Shown here: piece by piece, positions 53,652 to 63,270 of the stretch
How the letters are laid out: every line of letters starts with the position of its first letter
Position numbering within the stretch: the stretch's first letter is position 1
Assembly: GCF_013407855.1 (NCBI RefSeq)
Contig: NZ_JACBZH010000001.1
Coordinates: forward strand, 1,116,001 to 1,180,000
DNA length: 64,000 nucleotides
Reading direction: 5' to 3'
Source: Actinopolymorpha rutila
Lineage (GTDB): Bacteria > Actinomycetota > Actinomycetes > Propionibacteriales > Actinopolymorphaceae
Made by a program: the position numbers and the translations under genes
Notes under the pieces: model-generated
Database searches by the model: none
What the model was told of the DNA's origin: nothing
Seen by the model: the letters and a program-made list of their open reading frames with translations, nothing else

Positions 53652-53966
53652 GTGGTACGCCAGCCGTTGAGCCCCGAGGAGCGCGAGCGCGGTCTGCGCC
53701 TCGGCGCGTCTCTGCGACACGCGCGTGGCTCCCGCAGCATGGTCGACGTCGCCGCCAGGGCCGGGGTCTCGGTGGAGACCCTCCGCAAGATCGAGACCGG
53801 GCGGATCCCCACCCCCGCGTTCTTCACCGTGGTCGCGCTGGCGGACGCGGTGGGTCTCCCGGTCGCGGACCTGTGTGAGCTTGCCGCGTCCCCGGAAACG
53901 TCCCCGGAGGCGTCGCCGACGACGACCTCCCGGCGCCCGGTCGCGCCGGCCGGGACGCCTACCTAG
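53652..53966 (+). CDS. XRE-family regulator divergent from map
   Basis: The 104-residue protein has an HTH (SMVDVAARAGVSVETLRKIE, then TGRIPTPAFFTVVALADAVG) and a Pro/Thr-rich tail. The GTG at 53652 lies about where transcription should begin if the -10 at 53639 is used, so translation is probably leaderless. Paired with methionine aminopeptidase, it probably regulates it. Confidence 0.85.
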   Translation: MVRQPLSPEERERGLRLGASLRHARGSRSMVDVAARAGVSVETLRKIETGRIPTPAFFTVVALADAVGLPVADLCELAASPETSPEASPTTTSRRPVAPAGTPT

Positions 53967-54009
53967 GGTCTCCTGGCTCGTCCGTCCGCGTAGCCCGTCG
54001 CGGCGCGGG

Positions 54010-55113
54010 TCAGCTGCTGGTCGCGGGGGTGCGCCTGCGAGCCGGCACGGCGGCGATGCCCACCGCCACCAGGGTGAGCAGGGTCCCGGTGATGGTGGTG
54101 ACGGTCAGGTGCGCCGAGCTCGTGGGCAACGCCGCGTCCAGAACCAGCGCGCCGACGAGCTGTCCGGCCACCGAGGTCAGGCCGAGCAGGAGTACGCCGG
54201 TGATCTTCACGACGTACGCCGCCAGGCTGATGAACACGATCCCGAACAACCCGCCGACGTACAGCACCGGGTTGGTGGGCCACGCGGTCGGCATCCCGCG
54301 CAACCCGACGTCCACCGCGGCGGCGACCAGCAGTGCGGCCGTACCGACACCGAAGTTGGTCAGCGCGGCCACCAGCGCGGCGTGCAGGCCGTTGCCGTTG
54401 GTGCCCGTGGGCTTCGAGCCGGACAGTTGCGAGCCGGAGGGCGGACCGGCGGCGGCCCGCGCCACCCGGCCGTTCACCGCCTGCTGCCACGCGGTGCCCA
54501 CCCCGGCCAGCGCGGGCAGGATCGCCAGCGCCGCGGTCGACGGCGTACCCAACTGGTGGGCGACGGTGAGTACGACCGCGCCGAGCGCCAGCATCGCGCC
54601 GACCATCCGTCGCGTCGTCACCGGCTGACGGCCCCCCGGACCCAGCCCGAGCCGGTCGACGACCAGGCTGCTGCCGGCCTGCCCGGCGACCACCGCCACG
54701 GTGAACACGGCCACGCCGACCAGGCCGACGGTCGCGGACTGGGTGACCACGAGGTACGCGCCGCAGACGCCGCCGAGCACCTGCCACGGCCGCAACGCCC
54801 ATTGGGACTCGGGCGCGGTGGCACGGCCATCCCGCGCCTCCCGCCCGGCGCGCACGGCGGCCACCACCGAGCGCAGCCCGGACCGCATGCCCGGGACCAG
54901 CGCGGCGATGATCACCAGTACGACGAGTCCGGAACCGAACGACCAGGTGGCGGCCACGATCCCGTCATGGAGTTCCGAGCCGAGCTGGCCGTTCACCCGC
55001 GACTGGCAGGCGAGGAGGACACCGATCGCGAACGTGATCGCGATGCCCGCGGCGAGCTGGGCCGGCGGGGTGTGCTGATCGGTCCCGGTGGGGGAATTGC
55101 GCGTCTGGGTCAC
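54010..55113 (-). CDS. DMT-superfamily transporter (DUF606/YdcZ-like, duplicated)
   Basis: A 367-residue membrane protein with about ten helices in two similar halves (AIGVLLACQSRVNGQLGSEL and PALAGVGTAWQQAVNGRVAR), separated by a polar loop (SGSQLSGSKPTGTNGNG). That duplication is typical of the YdcZ/DUF606 drug-metabolite transporters. Substrate unknown. The GTG at 55113 follows GAGGA; the frame opens at 55149. Confidence 0.85.
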   Translation of the reverse strand: MTQTRNSPTGTDQHTPPAQLAAGIAITFAIGVLLACQSRVNGQLGSELHDGIVAATWSFGSGLVVLVIIAALVPGMRSGLRSVVAAVRAGREARDGRATAPESQWALRPWQVLGGVCGAYLVVTQSATVGLVGVAVFTVAVVAGQAGSSLVVDRLGLGPGGRQPVTTRRMVGAMLALGAVVLTVAHQLGTPSTAALAILPALAGVGTAWQQAVNGRVARAAAGPPSGSQLSGSKPTGTNGNGLHAALVAALTNFGVGTAALLVAAAVDVGLRGMPTAWPTNPVLYVGGLFGIVFISLAAYVVKITGVLLLGLTSVAGQLVGALVLDAALPTSSAHLTVTTITGTLLTLVAVGIAAVPARRRTPATSS

Positions 55114-55191
55114 ACCCCATCCTCTGTCGACCGGCCGCCGACCGGGCACGCCGCCCCCGCGCCTAGCCCGGTTGTGACCAGCCGGCCGTGA

Positions 55192-55827
55192 CTAGCCTGC
55201 CGCGACCGGTCCGGTGCGTTCGGACCCGCGGGCGACCGCGTCCTGACGAGCCGCGAAGCGGCGGAACACCCGCCGGACCAGGCGGCTGATCACCCAGGTG
55301 AAGAAACCCGCGATCGCCGGCACCACCGCGGGCACGGTGATCACCAGCAACGCCGCCAGCAGCAACAGGAACAGGCTGAGCAGCGTCGTCAACGGATGCG
55401 CCGCCGCGAACAACGCGCTGTTGCGCAGCACCCGCCTCCATGGCGCGGGATAGGTGATCATCACCGGGAACAGGAAGACCAGGGTGCCGCCGACGGCGAG
55501 GATCCCGACGATCGCGGCGACCATGACCACGGCCCGCAGCGGCGCGTCGGTGGCCCGCAGGCCGTACAGCAGGTCGATCGTCAGCAACGCCCCGGCGACG
55601 GCGGCTCCGAACCCCAGGCCCAGGCTCTGCCGCAGATGACTCCGGAAGCCGCCCCAGAACGTCGACCACACCGCCGGCGGCCCGTCCTCGCCCCACTCCA
55701 TCATCACCGCGGCGAGACCGGCCGTGCCCGGACCGAGGGTCACCAACGGAACGGCGGTGAGCACCCACAGCAACCCCGCGACCACCATGGTGAACAGGGC
55801 CTCGAGGGGTCTGGTGAGGATCTGCAT
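55192..55827 (-). CDS. YesL/DUF624-like membrane protein
   Basis: The 211-residue protein has about five helices (LFTMVVAGLLWVLTAVPLVT, TLLSLFLLLLAALLVITVPA) and the DUF624 pattern TLGPGTAGLAAVMMEWGEDG. The family accompanies carbohydrate uptake in Gram-positives with unproven function. No transporter is adjacent. The ATG at 55827 follows GGAGGA. Confidence 0.8.
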   Translation of the reverse strand: MQILTRPLEALFTMVVAGLLWVLTAVPLVTLGPGTAGLAAVMMEWGEDGPPAVWSTFWGGFRSHLRQSLGLGFGAAVAGALLTIDLLYGLRATDAPLRAVVMVAAIVGILAVGGTLVFLFPVMITYPAPWRRVLRNSALFAAAHPLTTLLSLFLLLLAALLVITVPAVVPAIAGFFTWVISRLVRRVFRRFAARQDAVARGSERTGPVAAG

Positions 55828-56048
55828 CCGATCGTTCCTCCGGCGGGCTTGATGAGCGATCACCAACCCTACGGCCCGATCACCGACCGCGGACAGGTCG
55901 GCGGGCGGTGAATACCGGACGCGGCTTCCGTGGCGTCCCCATGGGTCCGGATCACGGGCCGGGGGAGATGGTCGACAATGGCGCGATGCCGGGCCGGGTG
56001 CATGCGCTCCGGGCCCGCCCCCGAACCCTTCGTGAAAGGCAGACGGTA

Positions 56049-56159
56049 GTGCGCACCGACGGTCTGACCGCCACGTTCCGAAGACTTGTGGGCCACCAGG
56101 TTGATGTGATGGAGTTCGTCGCTTCCGAGCACGACCTGCTGGAGGTACGACGGACGTGA
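56049..56159 (+). CDS. 36-residue peptide coupled to the propeller gene
   Basis: A GTG at 56049 preceded by AAAGG opens 36 codons (RTDGLTATFRRLVGHQVDVM, then EFVASEHDLLEVRRT), whose stop overlaps the start of the next gene (GTGA). It may be a coupling peptide or small protein; an ATG at 55986 would make it 57 residues. No homologue is recognised. Confidence 0.35.
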   Translation: MRTDGLTATFRRLVGHQVDVMEFVASEHDLLEVRRT

Positions 56160-57850
56160 GGGCGCATCCCGCACTCGACGGTCACCGGCCGGACCGACTC
56201 CGCCAGGCGGGCCGGCCGGTGCCCCGCCGCCTCGCCGCGGCGTTCGCTGCGCTGCTGCTCGGCGCGGTGGTGGTTCCGGCGCACGCGACCCCGTCGTACG
56301 CCGCCCCGGCGGATCCGGCCAAGGAACGCAGGCTGTTCAGCATCGGCGACTCCCGGATCACCGAGTCCAGCGGCCTCGCGGCGAGCGCGGTGCACCGCGG
56401 CTACTTCTACACCCACAACGACTCCGGCGACGCCCCTCGGGTCTTCCTGCTCGACCCGCGCGGGCAGGTGGCCGGCACGATCTCGCTCCGGACCGCGGAG
56501 AACGTCGACTGGGAGGCCATCGCGCCCGGCCCGGACCGGCGCATCTGGGTGGGGGACATCGGGGACAACACGCGCGTTCGTGACCGGATCACGGTCTACC
56601 GCTTCCGCGAGCCGGACTCGCCGGTCGACCAGCCGGTGGAGTGGAGCCGCTTCCGGTTCAGGTACCCCGACGGCGCGCACGACGCGGAGGCGCTGCTGGT
56701 CGACCCGCGTACCGCCCGGGTCTACGTCGTGACCAAGGACGCCAACGGCGGCGCGATCTACGCGGCACCGTCCACCCTCGTCGCCGGGACCACCGCCAAC
56801 CTCACCAAGGTCGCCGACGCTCCACCGATGGTCACCGACGGTGCGTTCCTTCCGGACGGCTCGGCGATCGTGCTGCGGACGTACGCCGACGTGCGCGTGC
56901 TGCGCTGGCCCGGCGGCAAGCCCGAACGCACGATCTCGCTGAGCCGGCCGCAGCGGCAGGGCGAGTCCCTCGCCGTCGGCGCCGACGGGAAGCAGTTGTT
57001 CCTGGGCAGCGAGGGCGCCAACTCGGCGGTGTACGAGATGCCGTTCGCCGCGGCCGCGCCCGTTCCCTCGCGCCGAGGTCAGAACGCGACCCCGTCGCCC
57101 AGTCCGACCCCGACCGCGCAGGCGCCCACGTCCACCGGCAGTGACGGCTCCCTGCTGAGCGGTCTGCCGCGCTGGATCCTGCTCCTGGTGATCGCGGCCG
57201 CGCTGCTGTCCGGGCTCGCGGCGTACCCCGCCTCGCGCCGGCGACGGCGACCGGCTCCGGACCGAGGGTCGCGCCGCCCGCCGGTACCGGCCAGCCTGCC
57301 GACGGCCGATCCGGGTTCGGAGCCGCGGACGCAGGCGTACGCCCGCCCGCCCGGGTCGGTACAGGCGGCGGGATACGGCGACGTGGGCCGGGGACCGATC
57401 TGGCCGGCGGAGCCGCCCGAGGACCAGAGCAGGCGGCGACGTGCCGACGGGCCGGACCCGTGGTCAGCTGAGCATCCGGACCCGCGGTCAGCTCAGCATT
57501 CGGCCCAGCAGTCGGCCCAGTACGCAGGGCAGGACGACACTCCGCTTCCGTGGGAGGACGAGGACTGGCGGCGAGAGCGCGGGAACGACGTACCGCCACC
57601 CCGCCCGGCCGACCGGCCGCGGTCCTCCGGGCCGCCGCGCTCGTCTGGCCCGCCTGGTTCGCCCCACCCGTCGGGATCGGGCGGTTCGGCCGGTCGACGT
57701 GCCCGGCCACCCGCGGCCCGGCCGCCCGCCGAGAACGACTGGCCCGACGAGCCGGCCGCAAGCCCGCCGCAGAGGGGGGACGAACCCGGTCGGGGGCGGC
57801 GTCGCCGACCGCTGTACCGCGACGAGGACCGCGACTCCGAAGGGCCGTGA
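56156..57850 (+). CDS. Exported beta-propeller protein anchored by a C-terminal helix
   Basis: A 564-residue protein. An N-terminal signal (RRLAAAFAALLLGAVVVPAHA) is followed by a beta-propeller of about 270 residues (YFYTHNDSGDAPRVFLLDPR, NVDWEAIAPGPDRRIWVGDI, and AHDAEALLVDPRTARVYVV). A Ser/Pro linker leads to one helix (WILLLVIAAALLSGLAAY, around 340-357) and a cytosolic tail of about 205 residues rich in Pro, Arg, Asp and Ser. It looks like a surface sensor or a phosphodiesterase-like esterase; function unknown. Confidence 0.78.
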   Translation: MRAHPALDGHRPDRLRQAGRPVPRRLAAAFAALLLGAVVVPAHATPSYAAPADPAKERRLFSIGDSRITESSGLAASAVHRGYFYTHNDSGDAPRVFLLDPRGQVAGTISLRTAENVDWEAIAPGPDRRIWVGDIGDNTRVRDRITVYRFREPDSPVDQPVEWSRFRFRYPDGAHDAEALLVDPRTARVYVVTKDANGGAIYAAPSTLVAGTTANLTKVADAPPMVTDGAFLPDGSAIVLRTYADVRVLRWPGGKPERTISLSRPQRQGESLAVGADGKQLFLGSEGANSAVYEMPFAAAAPVPSRRGQNATPSPSPTPTAQAPTSTGSDGSLLSGLPRWILLLVIAAALLSGLAAYPASRRRRRPAPDRGSRRPPVPASLPTADPGSEPRTQAYARPPGSVQAAGYGDVGRGPIWPAEPPEDQSRRRRADGPDPWSAEHPDPRSAQHSAQQSAQYAGQDDTPLPWEDEDWRRERGNDVPPPRPADRPRSSGPPRSSGPPGSPHPSGSGGSAGRRARPPAARPPAENDWPDEPAASPPQRGDEPGRGRRRRPLYRDEDRDSEGP

Positions 57851-57884
57851 TCCCGACGGGCCAGTGCCCGACAAGCCGCGCCGC

Positions 57885-59844
<1,960 letters not shown>

Positions 59845-59849
59845 CGGAC

Positions 59850-60110
59850 ATGGACACACCCCGGCTTCCGGTTCCGATCGGCGAGGCGGCCCGCCGGTGC
59901 GGTGTCGCCACGTCGACCTTGCGGTACTACGAGGAACGCGCGCTGGTCTCCCCGTCCCGCCGGTCCGGCGGGCGCCGGTGGTACGGCCAGGAGGACCTCC
60001 GCCGGATCGTGGTCGTCCAACTCGCGCAGCGACTGGCCGAGTCCCTGGACGCGTGGATCGCGCGTGGCGTCCCTGGGTCGGTTCCCGGCAGCGGACTAGC
60101 CTCGGGACTC
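59850..60110 (+). CDS. Truncated MerR helix-turn-helix, in frame with pdxH
   Basis: From ATG 59850 the frame codes for a MerR winged helix (PIGEAARRCGVATSTLRYYE, then ERALVSPSRRSGGRRWYGQE, then DLRRIVVVQLAQ) but lacks the long coiled helix and effector domain that normally follow. The frame stays open with no stop into pdxH, giving a potential 369-residue fusion (HTH at 1-75, PNPOx from residue 88). Either a regulator remnant upstream of pdxH or a real fusion. Other frames do not restore the missing part. Confidence 0.55.
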
Positions 60111-60959
60111 ATGGACGCACACGACGAAACGGGTGGAACGCGCCGCGGTCCGCGGTCCGCCGGTGATGAGCCGCCGTTCCGGCCCGAGCCGCCCCTGGGC
60201 GCGGAGCCGCCGTTCGGTTCGGAGCCGCCGTTCGGTAGCGAACCGGCCTCGTTCGAAGGTGCAGCGCACCGGAGTGCACAGTCACCGCAGCTGCCGTCGG
60301 CTGCCCGGCTGGCCGAGCTGCGTCGTCGTTACGGACGCGCTGAACTCGTGGAGAGCGAGATCCCCGGCGATCCGCTCGTGCTGTTCCACACCTGGTTGGC
60401 CGACGCGCTGGCCGAGGGGGTGCCCGAGCCGAACGCGATGGTGGTCGCCACCGTCGGCGTGGACGGCCTCCCGTCGGCGCGGACCGTACTCCTCAAGGGC
60501 CTCGACGAGCGCGGCTTCGTCTTCTACACCAACTACGGCTCGGCCAAGGCCGCCGACCTGGACGCCCACCCGAACGCCGCGCTGGTCTTTCCCTGGCACG
60601 CGATGGAACGCCAGGTCCGGGTTACCGGCTCGGCCGGTCGGGTGACCCGGGAGGAGTCGGCCGCGTACTTCGCCAGCCGGCCGCTGGAGAGCAGGCTGGG
60701 CGCGTGGGCGAGCCCGCAGTCCCAGGTGGTCGCCGACCGGGAGAGCCTGGACCGGGCGTACGCCGAGACGGCCGAGCGGTTCGCCGTCACCGAGGACGTG
60801 CCGATTCCGGACTTCTGGGGCGGATATCGCGTACGCCCCGAGGTGGTGGAGTTCTGGCAGGGCCGGCATGGCCGGATGCACGACCGGATTCGGTATCGGC
60901 GTACGGAAGGTACGGAACGTACGGGAGAGCGATGGATCGTGGAGCGGCTGGCGCCCTGA
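60111..60959 (+). CDS. pdxH: Pyridoxamine/pyridoxine 5'-phosphate oxidase
   Basis: From ATG 60111, 282 residues. The FMN enzyme oxidises PNP or PMP to pyridoxal 5'-phosphate. Core motifs are RTVLLKGLDERGFVFYTNYG, SAKAADLDAHPNAALVFPWH, ERQVRVTG, and the C-terminal WQGRHGRMHDRIRYRR. About 60 N-terminal residues are a Pro/Glu-rich extension of repeated PPFGSE units. The ribosome site before ATG 60111 is weak, so translation may start at the upstream MerR ATG in the same frame. Confidence 0.93.
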   Translation: MDAHDETGGTRRGPRSAGDEPPFRPEPPLGAEPPFGSEPPFGSEPASFEGAAHRSAQSPQLPSAARLAELRRRYGRAELVESEIPGDPLVLFHTWLADALAEGVPEPNAMVVATVGVDGLPSARTVLLKGLDERGFVFYTNYGSAKAADLDAHPNAALVFPWHAMERQVRVTGSAGRVTREESAAYFASRPLESRLGAWASPQSQVVADRESLDRAYAETAERFAVTEDVPIPDFWGGYRVRPEVVEFWQGRHGRMHDRIRYRRTEGTERTGERWIVERLAP

Positions 60960-61160
60960 GCGCCTGACGCGGCCCGAATGATTCCGGGCATGGGACGACC
61001 CGCGGGCTTTTTGTGCTGGAGGGACTGGTTCCAGCGCCCGCGGGTCGGGTGGCTGCCCTGAAATTCGCCGACCGCCATCCGGTGCACACACACGCGTTGG
61101 CGCGGGCACCCTCAGGACGAGCCGGTGATCGGCAGTCAGTCCTTACTAAGGGGACAGCGG
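60960..61160. terminator. Hairpin region between pdxH and phosphoesterase genes
   Basis: CGACCCGCGGGC (60996-61007) and GCCCGCGGGTCG (61036-61047) pair perfectly around 28 bases, with an inner GCTGGA/TCCAGC stem and a TTTTT run at 61008-61012. It lies between convergent genes and is a likely terminator; which transcript it serves is unclear. The rest up to 61160 has no supported feature. Confidence 0.6.
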
Positions 61161-61199
61161 CTAGCGGACAGCCACCTCACGAGTCCCAAAGCTATGCAT
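61161..61199 (-). CDS. 12-codon frame with near-consensus ribosome site
   Basis: On the minus strand AAGGAGGTGGTCC, matching a full anti-16S sequence except for one base, precedes ATG at 61199 and the peptide MHSFGTREVAVR. It lies 100 bases past the phosphoesterase stop on the same strand. It may be a leader peptide or short gene. No known family is recognised. Confidence 0.3.
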   Translation of the reverse strand: MHSFGTREVAVR

Positions 61200-61298
61200 G
61201 CGTTGGACCACCTCCTTCCTCGTGTACGCCCGACCGTACGCGGTGCCGGCGCAACAGACAACAAGGTTTCCCCCCAGACGTCACCAGATGAGACGGCT

Positions 61299-62144
61299 TC
61301 ACCAGGCAAGGCGGCCGGAGCGTTCGGCGCCGGTGCCGAGGGAGAACTCCCCGGAAAGGTTGGGGTCCATGGTGTGCCAGAACCCCAGCGGCCCCGCACC
61401 CAGCGCCGTGGCGTAGGTGAGTCCGGCCGGGTCCACGTCGTAGACGCGGTAGGTGCTCGCGCCCTGGCCGAGCGAGCCCGCGGTCACCTGGGTGCAGTGC
61501 GGCGCGAGCTGTCGTACGGACGTGACGTGCACGTGGCCGCACGCGTACAGGCGGACGTTCTGGTGCCGGCGGACCAGGTCGAGCAGCGCCGCGCCGGTGT
61601 GCGGCACGAACGCCTCCGACCCGAACTCCTCGTGTGGCTTGGGGTCCCGGGTCGGTACGAGCGGGTAGTGGCCGACCAGGATCACCGGCCGGGTGTCGGC
61701 GGCGAGCGTCTCCGCCAGCCGGGGGAGTACGCCGTCGGGGTCGTCCTCGCGCACCCCGACGCCGACGACCCGCAGCTCGCCCAGGTCGCGTACCTCCAGC
61801 GGGTCGGTGCGGAAGGTGCGGCCGTACCCAGTCTGTGCGTACGGCACGTCCTCGTACGCCTCCTGCACGGGACTGCGCTCGCCGCGGTCCGGGCTCGGCC
61901 CGAGATCGTGGTTGCCGGGCACGGTGAGGTACGGGACGTCCAGGGAGTCCAGCCATTCCCGGGCGAGGGCGAGGTGCTCTGGCCGGGAGCTGCCGTAGGT
62001 GGTCAGGTCGCCGGAGACGATCATCAGCTCGGCGCCGACGCGCCGCAGCGGGTCCCGGTCGCGGTCGAGGGAGGCCATCAGCCCGGGCAGGCGTTCTTCC
62101 GGCGCGGGCTCGACGTGCAGGTCGGAGATGTGCAGGATGCGCAT
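61299..62144 (-). CDS. Calcineurin-like metallophosphoesterase
   Basis: The 281-residue enzyme has the full metal-binding set: MRILHISDLHVEP, VSGDLTTYGS, VPGNHDLGPSPD, LVGHYPLV and ACGHVHV. It is similar to cAMP phosphodiesterase and general phosphodiesterases (CpdA-like). Substrate not determined. The ATG at 62144 follows GGGAAAG. It lies downstream of the DeoR gene on the same strand, 65 bases away, possibly in one unit. Confidence 0.9.
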   Translation of the reverse strand: MRILHISDLHVEPAPEERLPGLMASLDRDRDPLRRVGAELMIVSGDLTTYGSSRPEHLALAREWLDSLDVPYLTVPGNHDLGPSPDRGERSPVQEAYEDVPYAQTGYGRTFRTDPLEVRDLGELRVVGVGVREDDPDGVLPRLAETLAADTRPVILVGHYPLVPTRDPKPHEEFGSEAFVPHTGAALLDLVRRHQNVRLYACGHVHVTSVRQLAPHCTQVTAGSLGQGASTYRVYDVDPAGLTYATALGAGPLGFWHTMDPNLSGEFSLGTGAERSGRLAW

Positions 62145-62209
62145 GGCCCGACTTTCCCAGACCTCACGCGGACCGCTCACCGCCGGTCTCGGACCCCGTC
62201 TGGCCAGTC

Positions 62210-62998
62210 TCAGACGCGCATCACCTGGACGCCGGACTCCTCGAACTTCGCCACCGCGTCGTCGCCCACGCCGACGTCGGTGATCAGCATGTCGATCTCG
62301 TCCGGGCGCCGGATCCGGGCGAACGCCTGACCGCCGATCTTGGAGCTGTCGGCGACCACGACCACCCGCCGGGCGCGCGAGGCCATCAGCTTGTTGATGT
62401 CCGCCTCGCCCTCGTGGTGTGCGCTCGCGCCGTACAGCGGGTCGACCGCGTCCGCGCCGAGGATGGCGAGGTCGAGGCTCACGCCCTCCAGGATGTGGGT
62501 GGCCAGCGGGCCGGCGAGTTCGTACGACTGTGGCCGGGCGACGCCGCCGGTGACGACGATCTTGACGTGCGGGCGGACGGTGAGCTCGTTGGCGATGTTG
62601 ACGGCGTTGGTGACGATGGTGATCGCCCGGCGTCCCTCGTTCGGTGACCGCAGGTCGGTGCGGGTGGCGATGGCGCGGGCCACCTCGGTGGCGGTGGTGC
62701 CGCCGTTGATGCCGATCACCATGCCTACCGCCACGAGGTCGGCCGCGGCCTGCCCGATCCGCTGCTTCTCGGTGGCCTGGCGGGCGGTTTTGTAGCGCAG
62801 AGGGAGGTCGTAGGCGACGCTGTGCGCGACCGCTCCGCCCCGGGTACGGGTGAGGAACTGCTGCTGGGCGAGGTGGTCGAGGTCGCGCCGGATGGTGGCG
62901 GTGGAGACGCCGAGTTCGTCGGCAAGGGTCTCGACGTCGATCCGGCCGCGTTCGGCGACGAGCTCGAGAATCGCGTTGAGCCGCTCGTAGCGGTTCAT
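62210..62998 (-). CDS. DeoR-family transcriptional regulator
   Basis: A 262-residue sugar-phosphate-responsive repressor: N-terminal HTH (IDVETLADELGVSTATIRRD, then LDHLAQQQFLTRTRGGAV) and a C-terminal ISOCOT-fold domain (VIGINGGTTATEVARAIATR, SKIGGQAFARI). The ATG at 62998 has AGAGG eight bases upstream; ATG 63004 is too close to it. It diverges from a SIS-domain gene, its probable target. Confidence 0.92.
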   Translation of the reverse strand: MNRYERLNAILELVAERGRIDVETLADELGVSTATIRRDLDHLAQQQFLTRTRGGAVAHSVAYDLPLRYKTARQATEKQRIGQAAADLVAVGMVIGINGGTTATEVARAIATRTDLRSPNEGRRAITIVTNAVNIANELTVRPHVKIVVTGGVARPQSYELAGPLATHILEGVSLDLAILGADAVDPLYGASAHHEGEADINKLMASRARRVVVVADSSKIGGQAFARIRRPDEIDMLITDVGVGDDAVAKFEESGVQVMRV

Positions 62999-63190
62999 GG
63001 GCATCGCCTCTGTTCGGGACCGGCTCTTCGGTGGCTGCTTCGGGGCTGTTCGAAGCTGCGCGTGTGGTAGGAGAACCGATCATAGAGTGCCCGGAGGTTG
63101 CAAGGCTGGTGCTTGAACGCACATCCGGGAACAATCGCCCCGAGCAGGACCCGCAGGACTCCCGCGTCGGTGATCTTGCACGGGAGTGCT

Positions 63191-63218
63191 CATTTATGGC
63201 TGAAAGCATGCACAAATG
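63191..63218. promoter_or_regulatory. DeoR operator candidate
   Basis: CATTTATG (63191-63198) and CACAAATG (63211-63218) form an inverted repeat with 7 of 8 matching positions. It lies just upstream of a possible -10 (TATGCT, 63233-63238) of the SIS gene. The binding protein is inferred from the divergent DeoR gene. Confidence 0.4.
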
Positions 63219-63270
63219 GGCGTTCCATGCCCTATGCTGCGGGCAGCCGATTTCGCGGAAGGGACCAGGC

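Noticed and set aside
61200..61222. Plus-strand TTGGACCACCTCCTTCCT looks like the 3' end of 16S rRNA
   Set aside because: There is no rRNA upstream on this strand. It is simply the complement of a strong ribosome site on the minus strand.
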